From Chinchilla lanigera (Eukaryota; Chordata; Mammalia; Rodentia; Chinchillidae): a stretch of DNA of 64,000 nucleotides. The notes below the pieces were generated by a model. The model saw nothing but the letters and a program-made list of their open reading frames with translations, had not been told where the DNA came from and ran no database searches. Shown here piece by piece: positions 36,191-46,713 of the stretch; position 1 is the first letter of the stretch; every line of letters begins with the position of its first letter. Position numbers and translations under genes: made by a program. The stretch covers positions 2,001,725-2,065,724 of the forward strand of contig NW_004955402.1 of NCBI RefSeq assembly GCF_000276665.1. Direction: 5' to 3'.

Positions 36191-36989
36191 TGTGTACTGA
36201 ACACAGGCTGCAGTGAGCCTGTGGCACATTGCCAAGGATATCACAAGAGGGAGATGAACAGGTGCTCTTCTTGCCTCCAAGTTGCACATAGGGAAACTGA
36301 GGTGAGGAGTGGTTTGGCCACCTGCTGACACTCCATAAAGGGAGCCATCTGTTCGCCAGGCTCTAGAGCCAGAGTAAGGCATACCCATACACCCACAGGG
36401 CACTCCGCTCTCTGGGAAGACAGGCCTTCACCCCAGCTGTCCAGTGGAGTCCCGGCCTGCCCCTTGCGCCTGCTGAATCATACTCTACTTTAGACTGTCC
36501 CAGGAATACCAGCAGTCGGGACAAGCTGGGAGAGCAGTCACACAAGGAAAGCCGGCTTTGGAAGGCGGCTCTGCTTACGGCCTCTCCACATGTTGGTGGA
36601 GTTCTAAGGCTTGGTGGGGCCTGAGGTGATCATGTGGAGAAGCTGATGCAGCACATTTGTTCTGCACACTGTCCTGTCCCATTGCTGAGGTCCCTACCAG
36701 GAAACGGGTCAGGCAACCTTCCTGGCCCCGGGGATGCAGCCACAGCCTGGTGTGCAGGATGAAGCCTGACTTCTCTCACCTGAGTTGTCCACAGTGTTCT
36801 CCGGGTCTCCTCCAGGGGTTCTACCCCAGGTTATCCTGAGTGCCAGGGCTTCAACCAGTGGACCTGCATGTGAGCATTATCCCCACAGCCCTTGGCTTCC
36901 CACTCACAGAGCATGAACCATGCTGGGCATCAGCACATGTTGTAAAGGAGAATTCAGAAGCCCACAGCTGTTTCCCCATGACCCCATCT

Positions 36990-37060
36990 GCCTTGTGCGT
37001 GCACTTGGACAAGACATTCCCACAGCTGAGATTCAATTTTCTTCTCTGTAATCATATCTA
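36990..37060 (+). mobile_element. MIR-like relic, sense
   Basis: GTGCACTTGGACAAGACATTCC followed by CTGAGATTCAATTTTCTTCTC and TGTAATCA keeps the MIR core order. Short and diverged. Confidence 0.45.
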
Positions 37061-37270
37061 CAAAAACATTTGATAGCCCAAAGGCCCCTATGTAGGCCAG
37101 GAGAATTATCAGACTCAAAAGGGTCAGCATCTCAGGAAGCAGCAGGGAAGTCACAAAACCACGGGGGTCCTAGTCCCTCAGCCAAGGGTGTTCCTACCGA
37201 GGTACCCCACAGCATGGCCCCAGGTGTCTGCTGCTCACATCCCTCTGTTTTCCAAATGCCTTTGATGCTT

Positions 37271-37630
37271 GTCTTGACTACTTTTCTCTCATTGCTGAGT
37301 CAAAATACCTGACACTCCAAATTAATGAAGAAAACATTTATTTATCCCACAGTGTGTAGAGGTTTCAGTCCATAATCAGTTGGCTCCAAGGCAAGGTGGC
37401 ATGGTGCAAGGGCAACACCTCAAGATGGCAGAAGACAGCAAAAACAAGAGCAAAATGGGAGAAAGCAAGCCTGTTTTCCTCCTTTATATTGTATGCAGGC
37501 TATCTGCCCACACTATTTCCATGCCTTCCTCTCCCACAAGTTCAGGATGTTTACAAAGTGAGGACCCCCGCTGAGTCACTTAGTTAAGCTTCTAAACTTC
37601 TCAATTCTCAAGTTGATGCAGTATACCAAT
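37271..37630 (-). mobile_element. MaLR-type LTR, antisense
   Basis: CTCATTGCTGAGTCAAAATACC, AAACATTTATTTATCCCACAG, GGTTTCAGTCCATAATCAG and CTCCTTTATATTGTATGC match the copy at 4420. The far end is diverged or truncated. Confidence 0.7.
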
Positions 37631-38343
37631 CTTTACAATGCTGGTACACGGTAAGGTGTTTGTTTGTTTAACAAGGTAGCTGCTTCTTCTTTGCAACCAG
37701 CTCCCACAAGCCTGCTACCTCTCTGCACCTATCAGGAATACCAAGCTGGGGTATGAGAAAGAAACCCACCACGGTCGACATGAAACACTGAGGAGTGCAT
37801 GACTTGCTAGGTCCTATGTGGAACATGCATCCATGTTTGCCGTGCATCTGCCTCGCCACCAGGCTCCATGCAGCCCAGCTGTGGGGCATGTTATCTGGGA
37901 CTCAACACCAGCCACACCACACAGAACTGTCGTGGGTTCCACCAGTCAGCTTTGGCCTCCAAGTGGACTGAACGACATGGCCAACCTGCTTGTCCAGGTG
38001 TCAGATTGGGCTGGGGGAAGGGTTGGGCAACAGCATACCTTACCCTTGGAAGATGTGACAGGTCACAGAGGGCACAGCACCTGTAAGCTGACTCCACAAG
38101 CAGCAGTGAAAATGACACCTGAAGGGAGGGACAGAGTTGGAAAGGTCCACTAGCAAGCTAGGCCACGGGCAGCAGAAGGAAGAGGACTGTGTAAAGCAGG
38201 ATCCAGGGACTTGGCAAATGAAGCAGGGCTGGAGGCTATGTAGGGAAAACAATGGATGTAGCTCAAAGATCTGTAAAACACTGCGGGTCAGAAACGAAAG
38301 GAAACTCCAAGTCTCTGTGTTGGGCAGATGATTGAAGGCAGCT
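37631..38343. other. Sequence between two antisense MaLR LTRs
   Basis: No gene recognised. It could be remnant MaLR internal sequence because both flanking LTRs share orientation, but I cannot match it to the internal region seen at 32671-33819. Confidence 0.3.
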
Positions 38344-38760
38344 GTCATGGTTACTTTCCACATTGCTGAGACAAAATATCTATACCCAAAGTTAACAGAA
38401 AAAGATTTATTTTAGCTCAGTTTGTAGAGGTTTCAGGGCAGCATAGCAGAGAGGCATGGCAGGAGAGAAAAAATTCATGGTGTGGCAGGCAGAAGCCAGC
38501 AAAGCAAGCAGCAGCAGCAGCATCCTTCTTTTTCTCCCTTTGTATTCCATCCAGGCTACAAGCCCATTGATTGGTTCCACCCACACCCAGGATGGGGCTT
38601 CCATTATCCATACCCAGAACTATGCTAAACAATCAGTGGACTAGTTAGTGATCACACACCCTTAATCTACATTCACACACCCTAGATCCAGCCAGCTCCA
38701 AATAGCCCTACCTGTGAGGGCATGAGGCTGAGTGGGGACATCTAGATACAAGCCATAACA
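38344..38760 (-). mobile_element. MaLR-type LTR, antisense
   Basis: GTCATGGTTACTTTCCACATTGCTGAGACAAAAT begins it. Then come GATTTATTTTAGCTCAG and GAGGTTTCAGGGCAGC, and it ends ATACAAGCCATAACA. It contains a small CAG run (38509-38522). Confidence 0.75.
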
Positions 38761-38964
38761 GCAGCAATGTTACCCACAGAGCAGAAGCAATGGGGAGCAG
38801 CTTGTGGAAGGAGACAATTTTGGTTTGAAGTGATTTGACAGCCAATAAGAGGTATCCAACAGGCCCAGAAAGGAGGAACCAGCTCTCTGATGAGATAGAA
38901 ACCTCAAGGTAGAATGAAATCATCTAGGAAGATTGCATCTGTGCATGCATGTGTGTGTGAGAGA

Positions 38965-39036
38965 CTCTGAGTATGGAATCCAGGGCCTTGCACATGCTAG
39001 GCCCACCTCCTACCACTGAGTCACTGCACTAGCCCA
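38965..39036 (-). mobile_element. Old ID/tRNA-derived SINE fragment, antisense
   Basis: TGGAATCCAGGGCCTTGCAC, ATGCTAGGC and TACCACTGAGTCACTGCACTAGCCC, the reversed order of an ID body without a clear tail. More diverged than the ID copies with target repeats. Confidence 0.55.
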
Positions 39037-39269
39037 CCTGGGAAGGTTGGATGGTGGAAGGCCTCTGAGGAAACCCTCGTGAGTCCCAAGAGTTATGTCA
39101 CAGAGTGAGCTGATGAGTGGGAGAACAGAAGGAAAAGAGAAACTTCCAGAGTAGAGAGAAGAAGGGAAGACAGAAGTCAGGTTGGAAGTGTCCGGGAGAG
39201 TCATGTATCAAAGAGAAGTACTAAAAAGTGTCTGCTGGAATTCGCCACCCAGAAGGTGACTGAAACTTG

Positions 39270-39600
39270 TTGCCGGTATTGTCATCCCTTGGTATCTGAG
39301 AGGGGCCATGCCAGAACCCTTTGTGGTGTGGTGGGTGCCAAAGTCCGTGGATGCTGAAATTCTCTTTATGAAAGGGTGCCATTCCTGCACAGAGGCTCAC
39401 ACATTCTCCTGTGTGCTTTAGACAGTCTGTAAGTGACTTACAATAACCAGGGTAATGTAAATGCCCTGGGAACCACTGTTCTACTGTATTATTTAAGGGC
39501 AAAAACAGTTAGCACACCTTCAGTGCTCATGAAATTTTTAAAATGTATTTTTCATTCATGGGTGGTCAGATCTATGGATCTGTAGTTTTAGTTGGGAATA
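39270..39600. mobile_element. Tigger-type non-autonomous DNA transposon relic
   Basis: TTGTCATCCCTTGGTATCTGAG, AGTCCGTGGATGCTGAAATTC, CATTCTCCTGTGTGCTTTAGAC, TACAATAACCAGGGTAATGTAAATG, CTGTTCTACTGTATTATTTAAGGG and GTCAGATCTATGGATCTGTAG follow the order of short Tigger-derived elements. The terminal parts are roughly inverted (GGTATCTGAGAGG and TATGGATCTG). Diverged. Confidence 0.6.
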
Positions 39601-39853
39601 AATTACCTCCACCTGTGTACTGTAGGATCCTATGGGTCTGCCATGGGCTATAAACTTCTTTCAAGAGAAGTTTAAGATTTAAATTCTCCATTTTTCTGTT
39701 TCATAGAAATGCATATACTTTAAATCTCTACTAAGATCTTTCTTCTCTAGCCAATTTAAGTGTCAGTTCAATAGCATGGATTGTTACTGTCTTCTTTACT
39801 TCCTGCCACATTGAAGGGTAGTTAACATTGGTGTGATGTATGTCAAACAAGTG

Positions 39854-40171
39854 TCAGTCATGTCTAAAAACTGGACTCAGCTCCAAGGGACCGCTAATGT
39901 TTGTTGAAATAGTAATGTCAGTCTTGATTTTCTGTTTGGAGAAATGGCAGTGAAACTTGATTTCCTCTTTCAGTGCTTGCTTCGTAACCAGGCCCCTCCT
40001 GTAAGCCCACTGGGTTCCCTTGCCCAAGTAAATAGCCCCAGGTCTGATGTGGTCCTGGTATTGGGCATGAGGAGGCAGGAAATAATAGGTAATGACTTTG
40101 TCTGTTTCTACAGGGGATGGGAAATGCACTGGGTCCTTCTTGGGGTCTGGAGCCCCATTGTTGCGACCCAT
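39854..40171 (-). CDS. Open frame of 105 codons, unknown, protein-like composition
   Basis: An uninterrupted ATG-to-stop frame. Its translation has a balanced, protein-like residue mix (for example FPSPVETDKVITYYFLPPHA near the N-terminus and RPGAIYLGKGTQWAYRRGL near residue 45). It is unlike the skewed frames made by repeats elsewhere in the window. I recognise no family. There is no signal peptide or membrane segment, and no splice signals or poly-A tail settle its origin. It sits between a Tigger relic and a MaLR LTR. It could be a degenerate retrocopy, part of an ERV, or chance. Confidence 0.25.
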   Translation of the reverse strand: MGRNNGAPDPKKDPVHFPSPVETDKVITYYFLPPHAQYQDHIRPGAIYLGKGTQWAYRRGLVTKQALKEEIKFHCHFSKQKIKTDITISTNISGPLELSPVFRHD

Positions 40172-40185
40172 GTATGACAGGCGTA

Positions 40186-40620
40186 TTCATCTGTTCTTTA
40201 TTACCATAAAAAATACCCCATGCTGGGTGAGTTTCCAAAGAGCAGAGTTCTCTTTGGAAACTCATAGTCCTGCAGGCTCCAGGCATGGCATGGACATCTG
40301 CCTAAGGCCCTGTGGTAGCGGGCGTTACAGTGGCAGTGTGGGCAGAAGCAGCACTGGTGAGAACAGCTTGCTCTTGGGTGACAACCTCCCAGGAGAACCA
40401 AACAAGAGCCCTGTAAGAGCCACCACAATCTCTTCCAAAGGTGCAGTGGTCCAGCCATCTCCCAGGCCTATCTCTGACCCCTCTTGCCCTGGAAGCCCCC
40501 ATCGCAGGACCCAGCCACCAACAATGATCTGTGGGGACAAACCACAGTGCGTGAGAACCCACTCCAGTCTAGCTGCTGGCCATGATCTATGTGGTACAAC
40601 AGGGATGAGACACTGTGCAG
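40186..40620 (-). mobile_element. MaLR-type LTR, antisense, older subfamily
   Basis: ATCTGTTCTTTATTACCATAAAAAATACC, CATGCTGGGTGAGTTTCCAAAGAG, CTGCAGGCTCCAGGCATGGCA and GGACATCTGCCTAAGGCC follow the reversed order of MST/MLT-like MaLR LTRs. A second short resemblance (ACTATGATAAAGTACCTGAGAG) follows at about 40650. Confidence 0.55.
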
Positions 40621-40889
40621 AGGTGTTTTCGTAGGTGTCCAGCCTTCTACCACTATGATAAAGTACCTGAGAGAAATCAGCACTGATGTCAGCCAAGGCT
40701 GGAGTGACTCCTCATCACTGTGTGCTGTTTCCAAAGGGGATGCATCCTGGCATTTAGGGACAGGGCAGCAAGAGCCAGCATGTGCTTGTGACCTGCTCTG
40801 GGCAGAGGGGGCACCTGCTCATGTCCTGTATGTTCCCACACAGCCCTGCTCAGGCAGTGGCCTTCTGAGACCCCTGACTAAAGGAGGAT

Positions 40890-41734
40890 GAATTTGTTTC
40901 TAGAATTAAAATTTCACAACATTCTTTAAACCTCTTTTAGTGTAATCTCTGAAAAACAGGTTTCCTTCTCAGAATCTGAGGCCCAGAATGAAAAAAACAG
41001 GCACTTTATGCCCCAGAACACTCAGTTCCCAGGGTCCAGAGCTTTCCTCCCCTGGGATGCCAGCCCTAGGCCAGAGCTCCAGGGTGCACCCCAACATTGG
41101 GATTATTTTCATCCACCTTGTGTTGGCATGTGTTAGGAGAAAGACGATTCTTTTCAGTCCTCCTTCTCTACACTGATCCCATGAAATCAGCCTCAAGAAT
41201 ACAGCTTATGTTTCATTTTTATTCTGGAATTACAGAGATCAAGCCTGCTAATTGCTAACAAAATATCTTTTCTTTTCTATTAAAGCTTGCCTTTCAGCTC
41301 CCTGATCACTAAAGAACAGTTTGAGCACCATAAATAATAGTGATACATATGGAGCTTAAGTGATAACAAAATCCATGTAAAAAGAAAACCGAGGTAAGTG
41401 ATCTGATGCAAGTGCTGATCGAAGCCTTGTCATGCCCTTGGAGTTGAACAGACCTTCAGCACTTGAACAGCTCAGCAAAAGAGTAGACACGAGCTCCCCT
41501 TTTAGCTCTGGGCAAACTTTTTTCTTTGGTGGGTGAGTGTTGCTTATCATGGGACTTGTAAAGACATGAGGACAGGAGGAACTTCTTAATGAAATGTGGA
41601 GGGTGCTGGCCAGCCTCCTCCTTCTCTGGGGACAGATGGCATCATGGTCTGGTAGCTCCAGAGAGGGTACAAATGTTTGGATCACATCATCTTCTCTCAA
41701 TTTTTAAGTTTTTTATTATCACATGATACAAGCT
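40890..41734. other. Spacer without recognised gene
   Basis: No supported exon or repeat. The 114-codon minus-strand frame at 41356-41700 shows no motif. Confidence 0.4.
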
Positions 41735-42213
41735 GTGATAAAAATATAGTTATGTATAAATGTAAAAGTTGCTACAGTAAAAGACACATTGCCATGAACC
41801 CTCTTACTTCAAACACACTCATCCCATTGTCTTGGCCACTTTCTGAAGCAGTTCTGGAGTCCTCTTTCCTGAGTGTCTTTAGCTGTGCTGTGCTGGTTGC
41901 CCTGATGTCCTAAACTGATTAAAAACTTTTACCTTTGGTGGTCATTATAACTTTGGGAAAGAGTCAGAAGTCACACAGTGCCAGATCTGGTGAATATGGC
42001 AGACGAAGACACAGCATCATGTTTTTAGGGGCCCACCCTTCCGTTGGACAGCACTTAGCACTCACTGTATTCTTTATCACACCTTGTAAAGACACTCAAG
42101 AAGTAGGACTTGCAGAATGGCTTCCAAAAGTGGGAAGAATGATGGGATGAGTGTGTTCAAAGATGGGGGAAGATTCTGAGCAGAATTCATGGCAATGTCT
42201 TTTATTGTAGTGC
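41735..42213 (-). mobile_element. Palindromic mariner derivative, copy 4
   Basis: Mirror image of copies 1 and 3. The first arm, 41735-41885, begins GTGATAAAAATATAG and contains CCACTTTCTGAAGCAGTTCTGG and CTTTCCTGAGTGTCTTTAG. The transposase C-terminal fragment is on the minus strand at about 41886-42075. The second arm is 42076-42213 (TTTATCACACCTTGTAAAGACACTC; TGGCAATGTCTTTTATTGTAG). The outer end of the second arm is cut off by the ERV LTR that starts at 42214. Confidence 0.72.
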
Positions 42214-42550
42214 TGCTACATCAAGCAGAAACACCAAAACGACACCCAGGATTTGGAGGCAGATTTGTTTATGTCAATGGGCACTGATTGGGATCATTCC
42301 CAGAATATCAGGCCTTGATCTCTGGTGCTCTACAGCTTATATGAGATAAGCAAGCAGGAAGTACAGAGGCAGAATGGCTTGTCAATTGGGGATTGGTTTA
42401 TATAATGTGCATCATAGTGACCAGCCATGCATCACAGTGACCAGCCATGTCTAAGAGACAGGAGCAACCAGAGCTGGAACAGGAACTATTATCCTATGGG
42501 CAACTAACAAACTGAAGTATACTGGTTAGCAGGGAGCATTTTCTGCTATA
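42214..42550 (-). mobile_element. ERV LTR (class I ERV), antisense
   Basis: 337 bp between the mariner arm and a polypurine tract. On the minus strand it runs from near TATAGCAGAAAATGC to TGATGTAGCA. It carries a TATA-type motif (ATTATATAAAC, about 42394-42404) and a 20-bp tandem duplication, GCATCATAGTGACCAGCCAT / GCATCACAGTGACCAGCCAT (42409-42448). Together with the polypurine tract this makes it the 3' LTR of the retroviral relic to its right. Confidence 0.7.
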
Positions 42551-42575
42551 TTTCCCCCCTCTTTTAGTTTCCCTG
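42551..42575 (-). promoter_or_regulatory. Polypurine tract of the ERV
   Basis: On the minus strand, AAACTAAAAGAGGGGGGAAA lies directly before the LTR. This is where plus-strand DNA synthesis is primed in retroviruses. The position and purity support the LTR boundary at 42550. Confidence 0.75.
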
Positions 42576-43122
42576 GCAAATCTTTGTGGGGTCCACTAGA
42601 ATTTAGGCCTGTCTGCTCTGTAACATCACTCTGGCAAGGTAGTGAGGAGAGTTAATCTGATCTAGGAGAGTGTCAGTTGTGCCTTGGATGCTCATCAAAT
42701 CCAGGTGAAGTGTTTGCTTGATTGTTCTATGTTCTTGGGGCAGCTATTTATAAAGTTTGAGGCAAAAAAACCCCCCAAACACCAAAAAACCAGCTAGCAG
42801 GGTACTGGGAAGCAAGGACTGGGGTAGGCGGCCTGAAAAGACACAAAAATCAAGGGGAATAGATATGGAGCAATCCCTTGAACAATGTCCTCAGGCTTCA
42901 GCCATGCATGTACTGGTCAGTGTGCATTGTCTCTTCAGAGTGAGCCTCAGAGGAGCTACCCAGGTAAAGTTTTCAGTGGATCTAAGGCTGGATTTCTGAC
43001 ACTTGTAAAGGTAGTTAATATGTACCTGGGTTATAGGTATGTGCAAGAATGTCTACAGGTATAGCTGGTCTTTTAATTGGTTACAAGCTGTTTCTGCAGG
43101 ATTATGTTTTATTTTTGTGTAA
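42576..43122 (-). pseudogene. ERV internal 3' region, degraded
   Basis: Sequence between the polypurine tract and the assembly gap. In a class I ERV this position holds the end of env, but no frame is open beyond short pieces and I cannot recognise an envelope motif. Non-functional. Confidence 0.4.
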
Positions 43123-43922
43123 NNNNNNNNNNNNNNNNNNNNNNNNNNNNNNNNNNNNNNNNNNNNNNNNNNNNNNNNNNNNNNNNNNNNNNNNNNNNNN
43201 NNNNNNNNNNNNNNNNNNNNNNNNNNNNNNNNNNNNNNNNNNNNNNNNNNNNNNNNNNNNNNNNNNNNNNNNNNNNNNNNNNNNNNNNNNNNNNNNNNNN
43301 NNNNNNNNNNNNNNNNNNNNNNNNNNNNNNNNNNNNNNNNNNNNNNNNNNNNNNNNNNNNNNNNNNNNNNNNNNNNNNNNNNNNNNNNNNNNNNNNNNNN
43401 NNNNNNNNNNNNNNNNNNNNNNNNNNNNNNNNNNNNNNNNNNNNNNNNNNNNNNNNNNNNNNNNNNNNNNNNNNNNNNNNNNNNNNNNNNNNNNNNNNNN
43501 NNNNNNNNNNNNNNNNNNNNNNNNNNNNNNNNNNNNNNNNNNNNNNNNNNNNNNNNNNNNNNNNNNNNNNNNNNNNNNNNNNNNNNNNNNNNNNNNNNNN
43601 NNNNNNNNNNNNNNNNNNNNNNNNNNNNNNNNNNNNNNNNNNNNNNNNNNNNNNNNNNNNNNNNNNNNNNNNNNNNNNNNNNNNNNNNNNNNNNNNNNNN
43701 NNNNNNNNNNNNNNNNNNNNNNNNNNNNNNNNNNNNNNNNNNNNNNNNNNNNNNNNNNNNNNNNNNNNNNNNNNNNNNNNNNNNNNNNNNNNNNNNNNNN
43801 NNNNNNNNNNNNNNNNNNNNNNNNNNNNNNNNNNNNNNNNNNNNNNNNNNNNNNNNNNNNNNNNNNNNNNNNNNNNNNNNNNNNNNNNNNNNNNNNNNNN
43901 NNNNNNNNNNNNNNNNNNNNNN
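43123..43922. other. Assembly gap, 800 N
   Basis: A run of exactly 800 unknown bases inside the ERV. The true length and content are unknown. The apparent long open frames across it contain only unknown residues and must be ignored. Confidence 0.99.
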
Positions 43923-44147
43923 GTCATTAATCAGAAGTGTTCTTTTAAAGAGGAAACAAATTTTTGAGCCTCTGAAAGGTTGAGGCCGGATCAGTTGGAT
44001 TTTGAGTCCAGAACTGGGGTCTTTACATTTAAAGGCAAAAAGAGGCTGGCTGACAGGAGCCAACTGAAAGCAGAAAAAGGCATCATTTAAGTCCAGGTAG
44101 GCTGTGGGTGGCAGACGACTGAGGCAACATATACAGAGGGCAATCAC
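43923..44147 (-). pseudogene. ERV pol relic: reverse transcriptase fragment (class I, gammaretrovirus-like)
   Basis: The minus-strand translation contains YLDLNDAFFCFQLAP and SQPLFAFKCKDP. This is the palm-domain region around the first catalytic aspartate of retroviral reverse transcriptase, in the gammaretrovirus-like arrangement. The frame runs into the gap and the YxDD region is not visible. Downstream residues are already scrambled, and stops occur in the surrounding sequence. It lies about 0.8 kb from the protease fragment, close to the spacing expected within a single pol. Dead copy. Confidence 0.8.
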
Positions 44148-44718
44148 AGCAACGTGGGCAGCTCAGAGACTTTCAACTGGCTTCACAGGCAGAAGAGGTG
44201 CATTTTAGCAGTTTGGCAGTCTATAAACACTTTGTGGTTTTGAAACCTCTGGATGCATGGTTGAATTTCTAGTCAACTCTCTCATGGCGTGGGACACTAT
44301 TTGATGTAGGTGAGGGTCGCCCCACAATGGAGTTTACAGTGGAACTAGAAGGGACAGAGAGACAGGCTGTCTTGTCTCAGAGCAGCCAAATCTGTTGTCA
44401 GAGCCTCCCTGAAAATAGTGGGAGAGTTCCCAAACCCTTGTGGCTACGCTGTTGATGGCACAGAGACCTTGCCCAAGGTGATTAACAGTCTATCGGGCTG
44501 ATGTGTGGCTGGACGCCTGTTTGTGCTTCCTGGGACATCTGACAGCAACAGGGCTTGTGGTGAGACAGCATGGCTGATGGCCAGGCCCAGAGGCCAGTCT
44601 TTAGTTTATACTCGTGGGAGAACCGTTTTCAGAACTTTAGGATTGTAGTTATGTGTCTGAGGCTGATGCAGGCATCATTCCCTTCTAGGAAAACAGTCAT
44701 GGTTCAAAGTTTTCAGGG

Positions 44719-44919
44719 TTAAACAAGAGGGAGGCTGACTCGCTTGTTCTGAAAGAGATGTCCTTCCAGGCTGTAAGTTTGTGCCAGGCACAAGGGGTGA
44801 GAGGCTAGAGTCCCGGTTGCCCCAGTGATGGTAACTTTTTGACAGAGGGAACATTTGAGGGCAGAGAGTTCTGTTTCATTGTCTACCAGGAAAGACAGGT
44901 TTGCCCCTGGCTTTTGCAA
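44719..44919 (-). pseudogene. ERV protease relic
   Basis: The minus-strand translation has the observed stretch LSFLVDNETELSAL followed by VTITGATG. This matches the order of a retroviral aspartic protease active site and flap. The residues after the catalytic aspartate (N-E) depart from the normal active-site triplet, so the enzyme would be inactive. The fragment ends in a stop after 66 codons. Degraded gag/pro sequence probably extends to about 45110. Confidence 0.7.
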
Positions 44920-45119
44920 TGACCACAGGCTCTTGAAGGCTCAGTTTGATAGAGCTAAGTCTGTCTTATCTATCTATTCAGGCCCAACAGGGCACAGATC
45001 ATTTGTCAGAACTGACAATCCAATTTTTCCTCAGTCAAAATGTGGAACTCAGAAGAAATTGTTGACAGTCATCTCGGGTGGGCATCAGATGATGCCATCT
45101 GACTAGGACAGGCATATAA

Positions 45120-45780
45120 GCTCCGGAGGGAGGGCCTCTGTGGGCAAATGCAGGCAATGGGTAGCTGGAGCAAGTTGTATTGGCTGGAAGTAGATGAGTC
45201 AGGAGCAGGGAGTGAAGTTACAGATGTTAGCAGGGACTGTGGCAGCCAACAAGGGTGCCAAGGCGGAATTCTCAGGAAGAAGGGGCCTTTTCTTCTTTTT
45301 TTCTTTCTTTGAGATGCAGGGAATGGTTTGGTTTCATTTTTAACTCCATAAAAGCCCTTTTGCTGCAGTCATAGACTGTGGGTTTTAATTAATTAGTTCC
45401 CATTCTGTCTCCCTCTGGTATATGTTGTGTACCCTTGAATGATGGCACAAGAGTCAAAGCGTGGGTGACCCCCACAGAGAGGCCATTCAGATGCCTGCCT
45501 GGCTGCACCCCTCCTGGGGACTTCGGCACAGTTTAGCTCAGGAGGGTGCGAGGCCTCCATTGCGCCGTATGTCAGTTGCCATGGACATGGAGCTGAGGAC
45601 CCAGTCAGCCACCACAGCCAGAGCTTTGCAGTGTTGGTGCACAGATGGAGCAGCCTATGGCTTCTGCTGCCCACTCCACTCACTCACACAATCATCCAGC
45701 AGGTACTCAGAGGTTAAGCATTCCAACCCCCTTTCCCTCGAGGGTGGCCTTAACTAATAAGACCTGATCAAGTTTTCTAC
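45120..45780. other. Spacer, origin uncertain
   Basis: Could include remains of ERV gag, but no capsid or zinc-knuckle motif is convincing. No 5' LTR matching 42214-42550 is visible here. Confidence 0.3.
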
Positions 45781-46713
45781 TTAAAGACTTCTTTCCCCCC
45801 AGTGGATCACTAGGAAAATAAGGAGAACCAAAAAAAATGAAACAAAATAAAAGCTATCAACTTGTATTAAATAAACAATAACAACAAAAAGCCAGCCCTG
45901 CCTTCTAGCTATTTTGAAATAGCCATGTTTCTCCTTAACTATCTCAACCTTCTGGGTTGCCAGTGCTGGGGCCACACGCCAGGCTCTCTTCCTCAGGGAC
46001 TGCGTGGGCCTGGGGTTCACAGCAGTGTCCATGGGCTGGGAGCAGGGGTTTCGGGAGTGAATAGGCAACACTGCCCCACACACACACCCAGGCCGAGCTT
46101 GCCCATGGGAAGGAGCTCTGGAAGCCGTGGGCCTCCAAGAACAGCTTTGGTTCAAAAACCATTTGGAGGTGGCTTGCAGAGAGACAGCCACACGACATGG
46201 AGCACGGGAGGGACTCTGGCTGGGAACAGGTTGGTGAGGGGTGACGGAAACAAAGCCACAAGCAGCTGGGACCTGACGTGACAAAGGGCCCGAGAGGTTT
46301 CCAAACAGTTGGAGCCCCGCCTCCCATCCAGTCTGGATTAGCACAGGCGGAGGGGGAAAGAGAACTCGCAAAGGAGATCCACAGCAATCCAGCACCACGC
46401 CTGAGCTGTGTCTGCCCCTCTGCCCAGAAAGCGGCTGTGTGTAGGAAAGCTGGGAGCGAGGCGCCCTCCCAGCCCTTCCTGCTGGCCCTTCCCAGCCCGC
46501 CCGCCGGTCGTTATTTGGGGCCGTCCGTCTGAGCCCTACTTTGGGCCAGGTGGCAATGGTGAGGATGTGGGAACAGCACCAAGCCCCACCAAGTGGGCGC
46601 TGGCCCCAGGCTGCCAGGCTGGCTGTTGTGTGCCGGGTCTGCAGGAGCACCAGGCAGCCAGGCTGGCCATGGGCTGTGGCACTGGATGCCGGGCACCAGT
46701 CACGAACCAGCAA
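45781..46713 (-). other. Long open frame (310 codons) in GC-rich DNA, probably not coding
   Basis: The frame is long for the window but rich in R, P, S, G, C and W. It overlaps open frames on the other strand (46408-46905 plus, 165 codons) and its C-terminal third reads through AT-rich sequence with a hydrophobic run. No domain is recognised and there are no convincing exon boundaries. GC-rich composition explains it adequately. I record it because it is one of the two longest gap-free frames. Confidence 0.15.

Noticed and set aside
36045..36403. Histidine/threonine-repeat protein on the minus strand
   Set aside because: Produced by the GT-rich minisatellite at 36088-36190.
37271..38760. Second complete MaLR provirus (two antisense LTRs 0.7 kb apart)
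   Set aside because: The sequence between does not resemble the MaLR internal region at 32671-33819, and the left LTR lacks a clear matching end. Two separate insertions are equally likely.
43053..44147. Open frames of 270-364 codons on both strands
   Set aside because: They consist mostly of unknown residues from the 800-N gap. Only the short reverse-transcriptase fragment at the right edge is real sequence.
45781..46713. 310-codon minus-strand gene
   Set aside because: GC-rich composition, overlapping open frames on the other strand, no domain, and an AT-rich hydrophobic tail typical of read-through into unrelated sequence.
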